A stretch of DNA of 64,000 nucleotides from Onthophagus taurus (GCF_036711975.1 NC_091970.1:4657501-4721500); one strand, 5' to 3'; shown: positions 31,873-44,369, numbered from the stretch's first letter. Program-made: numbers and translations. The notes: a model not told the origin generated them from the letters alone.

Positions 31873-33043
31873 TCATAGTAATTCATAGAAATAATCCAAA
31901 CCATCCCCAACTCTCCAAATAAAGATCCCAACGTTTAATTCATTCGCCAATTCAACCCTTTTATTTAAACTATACAAAGTGGGGTAAAAAATCCTCTTTT
32001 TCTTCATCGAGCTAAAATTAATTTTTTTAATTAAAAATAAAGGAATTAATTAAAATCCACCTTGTAATATCAAAATAGCTCTCGGCTGCGTATTGATCAT
32101 AAACCAAATAATTATTATAATCCTTCAAATAATCAATAAAATCATTTTTGTTGATTTCCTTGAATTGCGTTGGTTTATCCTTCTTTAAGGTGGTTTCATA
32201 ACCGTTAAATTCGACCCCAAAGAAGAGTTTGGTCCTAAATATCCCCTCGGGGTCAAGTTTCTTGATGAATCTCGCAATTCTAAACGTTGCTTTTCGATTA
32301 AAAGTTGCTAAGGTGATGATACTCGCGTAATTTGCGATTTGCTCAAATAAATCTTTATTTAAATGGTGAATATTCGTGTATTTCCTTGGAATTGAGATGA
32401 TTGAGACGAATAAATTCATTCTTAATCGCGCCGAAATTTCTTGAATGACTCCAATTAATAAATTATTAGGTACTCTTTTATACCAATCATTAAAAACATC
32501 CACAACTAATCCATGAAAGTGGTAATGTTCACATAAATGCAATAACTCCTCCGATAAACTAATCCATTCTTGTTCTGATGATGCCAAAATCAAAAAATCT
32601 CTCATATCCCAACTTTTGAAGGAAATTCTTGGGATAATTCTTATTTGGGGGTTAACTTGAATCAACTTTTTAATCCATTCCTTATTAATTTTCTCAATTC
32701 CCGAAATTTTGTACTCCCCGTAACCTGTTCGTTGAATATTCAACCACATCGGACTCAAATAATTAAATTTTTTCGCGAAATCTATCCCTTTTAACGCCTC
32801 ATCCTAAAATGAAACTTAATTAATTACAGATTAATCAATAAAAAGAAATCCAACATCTTCTATAAACCCCAAAACTCCAACTTGAGTCCGATTCCCCCCT
32901 CCGAGATAAAATTTATCATGATTTAACAAAATTTCTTCCGCACTCGGAGTATTAATCAACAAATTCCTTTCAAAAACACTTTCAACGTCGCAAAAAATCC
33001 TTCGAAACGCACCCAAAAACACTAAAATTCCCAAAACGTTCAT
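31873..33043 (-). CDS. Divergent CHID1-like (GH18) paralogue
   Basis: Paralogue of the chitinase-domain-containing protein CHID1/SI-CLP, a secreted or lysosomal GH18-fold lectin-like protein. Three exons (32855-33043, 32061-32803, 31873-32011) give 356 residues. It has a signal peptide ([18 protein letters not shown]), the [11 protein letters not shown] block, and a C-terminal [18 protein letters not shown] plus [11 protein letters not shown]. Compared with the conserved copy at 43090-44369, the strand-4 block DGYVIEIW reads HGLVVDVF, and the MTYDFSNVHRPGPNAP block is replaced by [13 protein letters not shown]. Ligand binding must therefore differ. The frame is intact, so it is not an obvious pseudogene. 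Intron 1 position is shared with the other copy. Confidence 0.85.
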
Positions 33044-33212
33044 GTTTAAATTAATTTTTTTAACGAAATAAATTTTTTATCTCAATTTTGAGGTTATCGA
33101 ATAAGATTAGATGGAGATTTGGATATAAAGACACTCAAAGATTAAAAAAACTTTAATATTACAATAATACAATAACAAAAAAATATTTTAAAACTATTTG
33201 TAAAGATTTTTA

Positions 33213-34545
33213 TTAAGCAGCTTCGGTTTCTTGGAAGGCTCTCATTCCCATCATCGATTGCGGCCCTTTAATTAATCGGTAAATAATGGCCCAACTCAAT
33301 TTCGCAGGGATAAAACTAAAAATTAAATTGTTAAAACACAATTTTTTTGGAATTAATTAATTACTTTTTGAGGGGTAGAATAAATCGAGCCCACCACGGC
33401 ATCGTAACAAAAACCTCCTTCAATTTTATGGCGGTTATAATCCGCTTTGCAACATCCCTAGGCTCCAACATAGCCATATTTTTGGGTTTACACCCATTAA
33501 ACATTCCTGTATTAATAAAATAGGGGCAAACAATCGTCATATTAATCCCTTTTTGACCATGAGTCTAAAAAAATTTATTTTGACATCAATTGACAGTTTT
33601 GTCAAAATGTTATAATGAAGGTAACTTTCAAAATTATTGCCAACATTAAAAAAAAAAAAAGTTACCTTCAACTCGGTTAATAAACTTTCATGAAAACCAA
33701 TCGTTGCGTGTTTACTAGCGCTATAATCCGTGCATTTATAAGTGCCCAACATCCCCGTTAAGCTACTAACGGTGACGATGTGACCTTTTCCATTTTTAAT
33801 CATATCCCCTAAAAATGCTTTGACGGTCTAAAAATAAAAAATTAAAATTGAGAAATAACTTTATTAAAACAGACCCAATATTGCGATAAGATGTTAACTT
33901 GGAACGTTTTTTCTACCATATAATCAGGGATGTCTAAACATGTGTTCCCACAAACAATCCCTGCATTATTAATTAAAATATCAACCACCCCAACTTCGCT
34001 TTTAACTAAATCGGCGTTTTTATAAACACTTTTACGATCGGTTACATCCACCGTGTATACATGAACTTGGTGGCCTTCATTTTCAATTTTTTCCTTTATT
34101 TCGTTCATACCTAAAAACAGTGAAATACTTAAATACATAGAAATTATTGGTGATTAAGCTAAATTGAGAGAAAGCCAAAGGAGAAAGCTCTCCTTTTAAA
34201 GATACCCGATGATTTTTATACCAACGAGAAGGTACTTTCTAAACAATTTTCTTCGACGAGGTCAAGAACACTTCTTACCTTTTTCATTAACATCCCAAAT
34301 AACGACTTTAGCTTGGTTCCTCGCTAATCTCAAGGCTAATTCTTGACCTACTCCTCCTGCACCACCAGTTAAAACGATAACTTTCCCTCTTAAACTGCGT
34401 TGTTTGCGTAAAAAGGTTGGGGTAAACGTTAAAATAATCGTTTCCGCCGTGTAATAAGTTATTAGCCAACCCATTATTGCTAAATCTATCGCTGCGGCAA
34501 CGAACGATAAAATTAATGTTCTTATCCATTGTATCCCGGATGATA
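33213..34545 (-). CDS. SDR16C-type retinol/short-chain dehydrogenase (5' end open)
   Basis: NAD(P)-dependent oxidoreductase of the SDR16C group (RDH10, SDR16C5 relatives), usually an ER/lipid-droplet retinol dehydrogenase. Exons 34279-34545, 33875-34110, 33666-33827, 33365-33564 and 33213-33315 give about 322 residues. An N-terminal hydrophobic anchor precedes the cofactor motif TGGAGGVG, then ILINNAGIV, the catalytic Ser in IVTVSSLTG and YSASK. The family block CPYFINTGMFNGCKPK follows, and the end is QETEAA. The first visible exon begins at an acceptor (TTGTAG|TATC) in phase 2, so a small upstream exon with the start codon is missing from my model. An internal Met lies at 34474. Confidence 0.85.
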
Positions 34546-37500
34546 CTACAAGAAATTAAGTAATTTTGTAAATAATTTTGGTATTTTGAAAATGACAGGT
34601 TTAAAACGTTATTTTTTTATTGATTTTAAGTGATACCAACTTATTTTTATGTTTTTATTAAAAATTTAAATAAAAAATTTAGAAAAGATTAATAAATTTG
34701 TAATGATTAAAATAAGTTTGAGATTTAATTTGGGGAATTGTTCAATTTAATTAAAAATAATTAAATAACATTAAAGAAAAAAAAATTCGAAATCCCGTTA
34801 AAAGATGGCGTTATAAAAAATTAATTAATTTTTACTTAAAATTTCCCAAAAAATATGTTAAATTAGATTTAATAATACAAGAAAAGAATGTTTTCCATTC
34901 TAATACACCTTTTAATTACTTTGCATTATTCCAAGGTCTTTCTACCTCGCTCTACTTCTTCTACTTTAAACAGTAACCGTCACAAATTGTTGTTACTAAT
35001 TAGTTTATTGACAAAATTGCGAAATTAACAAATAAATGAAAAAATCTCGTTTAATTATTATACACGCATTCAACTTATTAGTTCTAAAACATATTTACCC
35101 ATATCGAAAGCGTTATCCAAAAATTCGAGATTCATCGATTTAAAATTTGCACTTTTTAACGAAATAAACGATAACATCAACTTGTTCTTTATCGCTTCTT
35201 AAACTTAAAAGCTTTAAATAGGAAATTTTCTATTCCTTCTCTTCGTACTACTCACAACGGTATTAGATGAGGGAATGAGTCGCAACGTTGCAGTTCTCCT
35301 CTAGTTATAACCTATTTGTAGACGAAAGTATCATTTTAAAAATGTATTCCATAGAAAGAGGTGGAAAACATCAAAACAATCTGAAACTAAGAAAAATTTG
35401 TTAATAAAAATGATTTAATAAAGTAACATTTATTTTATGATGATAATGTTAGGTTAAGTAAGGTTGTCATGACAACGAATTGGTTGTCACTTAAAGTTTG
35501 ACAATTAAAATTTTAATTCTAAAATAATTATTATTATATAAATTATTTAAATATTCAAGAATAATTTTTAATAATATAAGTATAAATAGTAAGTATTGTT
35601 TGTTAATTTGACTTGTAAAGTATCTTTTTAAGGTTAAAAAAAGAGGTCGGAAAAGGTCAATATGGAAGTTATTTTTACATCTCGGTGAAAACGACACTTG
35701 TCGTACGTAAGTTTCACGGTTAAACGATGAAAAGTGGGTCGTCTCAATCTCGTTTGCGAATCCATTGCCAAGGTGAAGAGAAAATTTCACTCGATTCATT
35801 CATTTATCACCTAAAACGTTAAGTATCGATAAAAATTCTAATTGTAGACGTTTTATATGGTTTCCAAAAAAATGCTCACTAGGCAATAAATGGATTTGCT
35901 AAGTAAACTGAGTAAGAAAGTATGTAACGATAAGAAAGTTGGTGTAATCGAAAAAAAAAATAGAAATGGAACGGATTTCTTGTAGATTAAAACCCGATTA
36001 AAGTAATGTACAAATAATCGTTGCTAATTTTTTTTACTAAATAAAATTCCCTTCAATTAATAATGTTTAAAAAGGATTTCATTTCCCAAGCTTTGACTCG
36101 ATTACAAAATTAATTGCTAAAACTTCATTTTAGCCACAAATAAATTAATAATATGTTTTTTGTGATTATAAATAACCTTTTTGTTCTAAAATTGTTCAAT
36201 TTTGAATAAATTTGTTTTAAAAGAAGTTAATGTTAAAACGACATTTAAAATGACATGTTGGTGGTTTATGTTGGTAACATGTTGGTAACAATTTCGCTTT
36301 GACATTTAAAATGGGTTATGTACTCTGAGGATTTTTTTTAATTTATGATTATTTAATTAACATTAATGTTAAATTAAAATAAAAAATTAATTTAAAAAAG
36401 TACCTCCACTCTTTCCATAATTATTTCAAGTGTTCTTTATTCAATTGGGATGTCTCGGAAATATTACCGATACCAAAGTTATTTAATTTCTTTGCTTTGT
36501 AATTGTTGAAAAAAATCGAACAAAATTGTTTTGTGCACCAAATATGTGTAGCTTGTGATGATGAGTATCATTTTGGGTGCCTCTTTTATCTCCGATATCT
36601 CCAATTACTTCGGATTACGGTCGTAATCCCGATAAAATGATTAAATTATCAAGTCTCCCGAAACAAAATCATTATTTTTAATCAATTTCTACTGTTTTAA
36701 GTCATTCTTAATTGTTCTTAATTCTCTTCCGTTTTATTACAAGCTTGATGAAGTAAATTTGTGTTGATTGTTTTCTTATATTAGTGTTTATATCGCAACT
36801 TATAACTTATGGTTATTGTTTACATTAATTTTTCTTAAATAAACCCTTTGTTTACAATGACATAGTTAATGTTTAATTTATCATTAAAAGAAGCGTTGTC
36901 TTTAATTCTTGAAGCAAATTATTTCAATTAGGTTAAGTTATCGATATTTATGTATTCTTTTGAAAAAAAATTAGTTAAATTTAATCAATTTCTTCTACTT
37001 AAAGGCGAAGATTCTCCTTGAATTCACGAATTATACCTAAAACTGAAAAGTATACACATTCAGATCACAAAAAATTGGATTTCCCCTGATTATTAATATC
37101 AAACATTTTTGATGCTTTAACGTAACACGTTTTATATAAAAAATATCTCCCCAAGAACTTATTTCAATCCATTAAAATAAATTAACAATTTTTTTATTGT
37201 TTATATTTTTATTTGTCATCAAATACAAAAAATCACTCAATAGATGGAGCTGTTTGAAGTAATTTAATTTTAAATTAATTTTATTTTTAAATAAAGCTGT
37301 TTTCTCGCGATTATTAATAAATTCTTTATAACTTTAACTTAAAATTCATTTTCTGATAATTCAGAGAATCGTTTACTAATCGCCGATTGATGGGATCAAC
37401 AAGATGGGTGACGACTTCCGGTTAAATTTGATTTTAAACAATTATTATTTATTTATTTTTGATTTATTTATATAATCTAATTTAAAATCATTATTTGAGG

Positions 37501-38044
37501 TGTAAATACCCAAAAATAGAGTTAAATTTAATAAGTTGAATCGATTAAATAAATCGTCTTTGGAAATTGTGGCGGGAAATTTGAAATTGGATGTGTTAAA
37601 AACATATTGCATAATATTTTATTTATAAATACAAAGTTTTTATCCCCTTTGGGGATATTCGAAAGAAGAAAATTTTTTTCCTTCTCCCCATAGATTACAT
37701 AAAAAGCACCCCCTTTAAAGAAAGAAATACCCTCAGTGTGGATAGAACAGGTTATTGATTTCTTCGTGACATCACACAAGGGGTTGCCATGTAAATCGGG
37801 GGGCTAAGCGCCGGCGCTTCAACGTCCTCTGCCTGGTAGCAGTAATCGACCGCCCCTGCGCACCCTATCAAGGGGGTCGTGCCGTCCCTTTTCTACGGTG
37901 GTGGCGGTGCGCGAACGATTTTTAACACGAAATGTTGATAATTGTGTTGCTGTGTTAGTGATATCATTAATTTAAAAAAAAATTTGTTAATTTTAATGCT
38001 AAAAATTTAATAACCAAAAAAAGGGGAACAAAAAAAAATTAAAA
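34546..38044. other. Long non-coding region upstream of Cdk5alpha
   Basis: About 3.5 kb without a supportable gene. An AGATGGCGTT word occurs at 34804. A slightly GC-richer patch at about 35630-35800 and another at about 36540-36660 have no recognisable coding. A GC- and CpG-rich block at about 37790-37930 just before the Cdk5alpha ATG is probably its promoter/5' UTR. The missing first exon of the dehydrogenase may lie at the left side. Confidence 0.45.
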
Positions 38045-41000
38045 ATGGGCACCGTTTTGAGTTTTTCCCCAAGAGAAAGACGCCCAGTTTACACGACAAG
38101 TTCAACGGGGGATTTTACATTAAACAATTTCTCTTATGAGCAATTAAACAATGTGAAAAATCGCGAAAACAAATCGAACAACTCGATTTCGAATTCGAAT
38201 TCGAATCATAATTTGCAAACGAATTGTAACAATATAAACGATAACGCGAGAATTATTTCGGAGAAAAACGCTTTGGAGAAAAACCTTAAAAAGCACTCGT
38301 TGTTTATTAACGCGTTATCATGGAAGAGATTTTCCACGACGAATAACAACAAAAAGAAATTGGATAATAACAAAAATAAAAACGTCACCGTTTATCGCCA
38401 ACCGTTGGACTCAATTAATCCGGTTGTGGATAAAAATAAAAATATTCAACAGGGAAAACAACAAGGTCTTTATTACACAAACACAAAAAGTATAGGAACC
38501 TCAGCTTTGGCTTTGGATATTGTCAGGGCTAATAACGCTAATAATAATACGAACCATCATGTTAATTGTGAAAAAGTTACCAATAAACCAACTTTGTTGG
38601 GGCACCAAAACAATCAGCAACATCAGCATCAGCAACAACAAAGTTCTTTGCCCGTTGTTGCTAATTTACCCAAAAAAACCGTCATTCAAGCATCCACATC
38701 GGAATTATTGAAATGTCTCGGTATTTATTTGCAAGGAAAATGTTATAGACTAAGAGATTTTCAAGCTGGGGATGCTGTAATGTGGCTTCGAACTGTTGAC
38801 AGGAGCTTATTATTACAAGGATGGCAGGTAATTAAATAATTAATTTCGATTACTTAAAAGCAAATATTTTTGGTATTTTTATATTTTTTATCATATTTTT
38901 TCTTTATTATTAACAAATAATAAATATTTAATTTAATTAAAAAATTAATGACCGCGCCATCTCTTAAATATAATATATACTAACCAAAAAAAAATTTATT
39001 TAAAAGTTTTAACTTAATTTTTTTAAATCATCCCACGAAAATTAATTAACATAACCCTAAAGAATTTATTAACTTATAATAATATTATCATTTTTATATC
39101 CGACGATTAATAAATGTTATTAAAAAATGTAATTATAAAAATCAAATTATGGGCGCCATCTCAAAAAAATTATTATCGCGCCATCTCTTAAATATATTCT
39201 AAACTAATCAAAAAAGATTTATTAAAAAGTATTTTTTCACATCATCTCACGAAACTTAATTTAATTGACCATAAAGAATTTGTTAACTTAATTAATTATC
39301 TTTACTATCCAACAATAATAAATGTTATTAAATTTGATTATAAAGTTAAATTAAGCGCGCCATCTCTTAGATATAATCTTAACTTTCCCAAAATAATTAT
39401 TTGTAAGTTATTATTTTATCTTTTTAATGTTATATCACGAAAATAATTTAAAATAGCTTATAAAAAAACGGATTGTCTTTATTGGTTATTATTATTACCA
39501 AAAAATAATAAATATTATTAAATTTATTTATTAAAATTAAATTTATCGCGCCATCTCTTAAATACAACACAACCTAAACTAGCCCCAAAAAAATATTCAC
39601 AATCATTTAATTTTTTCAAACATTCAAAGTAACCCTAAAAATGTATTATCTTAATTATTCATCGTTATCAACAAATAACAAATATTATTAAATATAAAAA
39701 TTTTAATTCAAATTTCTCACCATCTTTCGGGAATAACGCAAATTATCAGACGTCAATTTAATTCCAACAAATTTAAAATAGTTTATTACAAAAATCTTAA
39801 ATTTTTTCCTTTATTAAATATAAAATGACTTAAAAATTCAGAGGTTGAACATACCCACCTAAACCCTTCTCTAACTCACAAGCCACAGCAATACACAGCC
39901 GATCATTAAAGCGTCCACCAACGATTTGAACCCCAACAGGAATCCCTTCGTTATTAAGCCCAATCGGAACCTGAGTAACAGGAAGTTTTAAAACGTTAAA
40001 AATCGAATAAAACCCTACTAATAAAGGCTCTAAAATCATGGTGTTATGATATTTCGCGGGATACGGTTCTGATGGAAGGATTAACACGCCATCATCTCCG
40101 AGGAGTTCGATTATTTCTTCCCTCGCATCTTGAATTAATTTTTCCATTATCTCCTCATTATACGGTTTATAAGTAGCTAATCTTAACAAAACGTACAAAG
40201 TATATAAAGAATGATCGCATTTACCCACTAAATATTTTTTAAATTCCCTTTTAAAATTAGTTTTTTCTAGGTTATTTTTAATTTCTTCTTCGTATCTCCA
40301 ATTTTCTTTCACTTTTGAGTAAAACCACAAATCCGGGCCATTATTAAGCCCATTAAATCGAATCTTCTCAGGCTTTTTAACCGAGTACCCATCAAAATAC
40401 TTCGCAGCCTTCTCCACCGCTTTTAAACAATCGTTTCCAATTGGACCATTTTTAAAACACTCAATCGAGGTCGAATAAAAAATTTTTATTTTTGTGACGT
40501 CTATTTCTTGATTTAATTTTAACCTAAAATCGTTTTTAGTGATTATTTTTAACATTGGGAGTAAATCCTCGGATTTTTTCGCCATCGGACCCGATGTGAC
40601 TAAAGTAGGGCCTTCATTTCCACTTCGAAATGTTAATCCTTTAGTACTGATTACATCGTTTGATGGTTTATGACCAAAAATTCCACATCGGAAAGCGGGG
40701 GCCCTTATTGAGCCGGCCAAATCGGTTCCGATGGAGATTGGGGTGCCCAAAGCCGCTAATAAAGCTGCATCACCTCCGGTTGAGCCCCCAACATTTCTTG
40801 TTGTATCATAAGGATTTTTTGTGCGCCCATAAACTTTGTTGTAAGTTTCCATCCACATATTAATTTCAGGAACGTTGCAAACCCCCAAAAGAATAGCTCC
40901 CGATGATTTCATTAAAGCAATTACGTCAGCGTCTTTATCCGCCTTAATTCCTTTCCGTGCGATTAACCCAAAAGTTGCACTTAAATCTTTACAAAGCACC

Positions 41001-41957
41001 GATTCTTTTGTTGTAAAAGGAACCCCTAAATATATTAAGTCTTCCAGCTCTTTTGGGGTGTAAATGTTAAGTTTTAATTTTTCATCGATTTCTTTAGCTT
41101 CATCTAAAGCTTCGTTGAATCGTTGATCCACCATGGCGTTTATTATCGGATTAACTAATTTGATTCGCTCAATAAAAGCTTCTACGACGGCTGTTGAATT
41201 TAATTTTTTTGATTTTATTTGTCGGGCTAATGACAAAGCACTTTCTTCGAGGATTTTGTTGCTTGTTCTTGGGACGGTTTCTTTCTTATTCTTGTAATAC
41301 AATGAGAAAAGAAACATCACCATGATGTGGTATATTTTTTTGTAAATGCAACATATTTGGAATAAAAGAGACATTTTGAATACAACTGCTCTTAATTTTT
41401 AGACTTTAATATGTACGATAATCATTATCTTATCGCTTTTTTGCTTTAATCTTATGAGTTGTAAACATAACCTAAATTTGAAATATAAAAGTATCATAAA
41501 ACTAACTTTTTTTTAGGATGTAGCGTTTATAAACCCAGCAAATGTCGTTTTCGTTTATATGCTAGTGAGGGAACTAGTCGAAGAAGATATAGAAACCGAG
41601 CAAGATCTTCAAGCCGTCGTATTAACCTGTTTATATCTCTCGTACTCGTACATGGGTAACGAAATCTCGTATCCATTAAAACCGTTCCTCGTGGAAGACT
41701 CAAAAGAAAAATTTTGGGATCGTTGTTTGGATATTGTTAACCGGTTGTCGTCGAATATGTTACGAATTAATGCGGAACCGGGTTATTTCACCGAGATTTT
41801 CACCGAATTAAAAAATTGTGGTATCAATAACACATTAAACGGGGGTTGTTCATCGAGTTCGACTTCATCCTCGATAAATGGGTTAACGACGATGGGTTGT
41901 CAAACGAGCGGGATCCCTCTCGTTCCTTGTGGAAATGGAACAACAACGGCTGCTTGA
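38045..41957 (+). CDS. Cdk5alpha: Cdk5 activator p35-like
   Basis: Neuronal activator of Cdk5. Two exons (38045-38827, 41517-41957) give 407 residues. The start [14 protein letters not shown] matches the myristoylation-type MGTVLS N-terminus of p35. An Asn/Gln-rich insert precedes [39 protein letters not shown] and LLLQGWQ. Exon 2 continues [47 protein letters not shown] and the C-terminal [17 protein letters not shown]. The N-terminal half is longer and more low-complexity than in vertebrates (human p35 307 residues). The 2.7-kb intron holds an antisense amidase gene and a tandem-repeat array. Confidence 0.95.
38900..39740. repeat. Degenerate ~190-bp tandem array
   Basis: Inside the Cdk5alpha intron, the word GCGCCATCTCTTAAATATA recurs at 38954, 39178, 39357 and 39546 (with a partial GGCGCCATCTC at 39150). 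The word AATAAATRTTATTAAA recurs near 39111, 39310, 39497 and 39671. Spacing is 175-225 bp. This is a decayed satellite of four to five units. Each unit carries the AGATGGCGC word (reverse strand) found singly elsewhere in the window. Confidence 0.7.
39830..41374 (-). CDS. FAAH2-like amidase nested in Cdk5alpha intron
   Basis: Amidase-signature serine hydrolase, 514 residues and intronless, antisense inside the Cdk5alpha intron. A hydrophobic N-terminal segment ([14 protein letters not shown]) suggests membrane anchoring, as in FAAH2. The Lys-Ser-Ser triad is present: Lys in GVPFTTKES, the first Ser in [12 protein letters not shown], and the nucleophile Ser in [21 protein letters not shown] follows. 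The usual GGSSGG is GGSTGG and the usual DIGGS oxyanion loop is DLAGS, two changes that could alter rate or substrate. Insect relatives are several; the substrate (fatty acid amide or other) is not known from sequence. Confidence 0.9.
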   Translation of the reverse strand: MSLLFQICCIYKKIYHIMVMFLFSLYYKNKKETVPRTSNKILEESALSLARQIKSKKLNSTAVVEAFIERIKLVNPIINAMVDQRFNEALDEAKEIDEKLKLNIYTPKELEDLIYLGVPFTTKESVLCKDLSATFGLIARKGIKADKDADVIALMKSSGAILLGVCNVPEINMWMETYNKVYGRTKNPYDTTRNVGGSTGGDAALLAALGTPISIGTDLAGSIRAPAFRCGIFGHKPSNDVISTKGLTFRSGNEGPTLVTSGPMAKKSEDLLPMLKIITKNDFRLKLNQEIDVTKIKIFYSTSIECFKNGPIGNDCLKAVEKAAKYFDGYSVKKPEKIRFNGLNNGPDLWFYSKVKENWRYEEEIKNNLEKTNFKREFKKYLVGKCDHSLYTLYVLLRLATYKPYNEEIMEKLIQDAREEIIELLGDDGVLILPSEPYPAKYHNTMILEPLLVGFYSIFNVLKLPVTQVPIGLNNEGIPVGVQIVGGRFNDRLCIAVACELEKGLGGYVQPLNF

Positions 41958-43089
41958 CGCAAAGAACACACGGTTGTAAAATTGAGCATTGCCGACATGC
42001 CCACGGTACCGTGTGAGGTTTGAGAATCATATAAAACAATGAGAAAGAGGATTTTTTTGGGTTGAGAGTACTTCCGGATAAATAATTTACATTTAAAGAT
42101 GAGAAAAATCTAGATTTAAGAATTAAAGGATGAATTTAAGGCATCTATTATATTATTTCTGTTGAATAAATAAGATTTTTGTTGATTTTTTTGTTTGGAG
42201 AAGAAAATGTGTTCAAGTCCGCAAATGATTAATGATAAATTTAAAACGAAAAATGTTCGTAGAGATGAAATTCTTTCTTTTTGGTTAATTAAAAGACGTT
42301 ACCCGGTTAGTTTCAATCTTTTAAGAGATTGAACATTTAGAAAGAATTAAAATGTAGATAATCAATATTTTCTATTAGACCGATATTAATGATACGATAC
42401 TGTTTAGGGTTTAAGAAAAAGAATTAAATAAGTAAATAAAACTTACAAAGCGGTCGGGATATGTGCAATTTTTGGGGCGGAATCGTTTAAAAATCACTCA
42501 AAATCACTTTGTATGAGAATTTTAAATATTTTTGAGGTTAAAATTAAACGTCAAAGAAAATCTAACCTCACTTTCTTAACAATTATTTATTATAATCATA
42601 TAAAGTGTTTTTTTGTAAATTTGTACCGACGCCGATTAACAATTTAAAAAAAAACCATAACATAGCTGTTTTTGTAGTAAAAAATGTTTTGGTTTTTGTA
42701 TTCCCATTAAAAGTTATAAAAAAATTAAGTTAAGTTGTTGCAGCGAATGGAGTATTTTTGTAAAAATTGCGAGAAAGTATAAAATATCGTGTGATACTAA
42801 TTAAAAAAGAAAAAACATCCAAACCATCTCAAAAAAATTAAAATAAGTCATTTTTTGTGCTTAAAAAACTTCATTGTGCATATTCCATGTTGTTCTCGTT
42901 TCGTTTCATTGTTTTCATCTACTTTAAGGATTAAAAATTTTTTGATTGAGGTTCAAATAATTAAAAATAAAGTATAAATGTAGATTATTAAAAATACTTT
43001 TATTTAATAACCTATTTTTCAGATTTAATTAAAAAAAATTCAACCAAATTTGCTTAAGTGTAATATGGGTTGCATATTAATACTTTTTT
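41958..43089. other. Cdk5alpha 3' UTR and intergenic
   Basis: About 1.1 kb of AT-rich DNA between the Cdk5alpha stop and the CHID1 stop. No frame or RNA gene is supported. AATAAATAAG near 42165 and later AATAAA words are candidate polyadenylation signals. Confidence 0.4.
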
Positions 43090-44369
43090 TTAAAACAAAT
43101 CAAAAAAATAATCGAGTCCTTGTCCCAACTCCCAAATAGAAACCCCAGTTCCCAATTTATTCACCAATTTAACCCGCTCATTAATCGTAAATAAAGTTGG
43201 GTAAAATATGATGTGTTTCCCATCCTCCTCTTTAACCTCAAAGTAATGTTCTTGACTTTTCTCATCAATTTGCAATTTTCCTTTAAATTTTTTTAATAAT
43301 TTCAAATAATCGTGGTTAATAACTGCGCCACCACCACTCGGGGTAAAATCATAACCATACAAATTAAATCCAGTAAATATTTTTTCTCTCTTCTCAATAT
43401 CGGGAGCTATTAATTTAACGCAATCCTCAATCCAACGAATTGGGGCGTTCGGACCTGGTCTATGCACATTAGAAAAATCGTACGTCATCAACGAAAATCC
43501 ATCAACGTAATCGTAAAGATCGTTAAAGTTGTTTTGATCGAATAACGGCGTTTTTGAGCGCATCGGAGGGATCACTAAAATAATTTCTAATTTTTCTTTA
43601 CGTACTCGCATCGAAACTTCCTGCACCAAATTTATAATGAGATCACTACGGAGTCTACCGATTACTTGGGACCAAATCTCGATTACGTAACCATCAAATT
43701 TGTGTTTTTGTGCGGTTCTAATTAAGGTATTTGAGAAGCCGTCCCATTCATCTTGCATCATCGATAATTTTACGTAATCTTCAGCCAACCAATTTTCAAG
43801 GATTATTCGAGGAACAACTAAAAATCTTTATGATTAATACTTATTAAGTTAAGATTATAAAGGTTACTTTTTAAGTTATTAGCTTTTCCAGCTCTTTTAA
43901 CATCGGCCATCCAGTCTTTATCAACATCATGTTGACCCAAAATTTCATAAACTCCTTTATCCACACGTTTTGCTTGCAACCAAACTGGGCTGATGTGAGT
44001 AAATTTATTTGCGAATATAAATGCGGCGTTATAACCATTATTATTCCACTAAAAATTTTTTTTTTAAGATTGTGTGTATTTTTAATTATTATAACTTACA
44101 GGAGTAATATAAGCCAAAGATTTTCCTTGTGTACGCTTAATATGGGTCTTTTTGCAATAAGCTTTATGATTATTAATGATTTCTTTAGCTGTTGGTGGAT
44201 TAACAACTAAGTTTTTCTCAAAAACATCAATTTCATCAGGACCTGATCTCACTACTTCAGATTTATCCGGTTTTGAACCTTTTTCCCCGCTTTTTCGCGA
44301 CTTTGGGGTTAACGTACACTCGGTTAGTAATAAAATATGGACAAAAAAAGAGAGAAATTTAATTAACAT
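43090..44369 (-). CDS. CHID1: CHID1 (chitinase domain-containing protein 1)
   Basis: Secreted/lysosomal GH18-fold protein (SI-CLP homologue). Three exons (44100-44369, 43868-44048, 43090-43817) give 392 residues; human CHID1 has 393. A signal peptide (MLIKFLSFFVHILLLTEC) precedes a basic segment. Family blocks are ISPVWLQAKR, FDGYVIEIWSQ, LVQEVSMRVRKE, LMTYDFSNVHRPGPNAPIRW, GFNLYGYDF, the SQEHYFEVKEEDGKHIIFYP segment and SIWELGQGLDYFFDL. The glutamates of classic chitinase catalysis are not in the canonical DxxDxDxE form, as in the family, so sugar binding rather than chitin hydrolysis is likely. A divergent paralogue lies about 10 kb to the left on the same strand. Confidence 0.93.

Noticed and set aside
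33592-33665. Inverted repeat AAGGTAACTTT/AAAGTTACCTT in a dehydrogenase intron
   Set aside because: Short and overlapping a splice donor; probably chance or a small inverted duplication without function.
35491-35799. 102-residue minus-strand frame upstream of the dehydrogenase
   Set aside because: Ends in low-complexity Ile/Asn/Tyr; no donor in the phase needed by the dehydrogenase exon could be fixed.
37528-37779. 83-residue minus-strand frame before Cdk5alpha
   Set aside because: No domain and likely chance in the promoter region.
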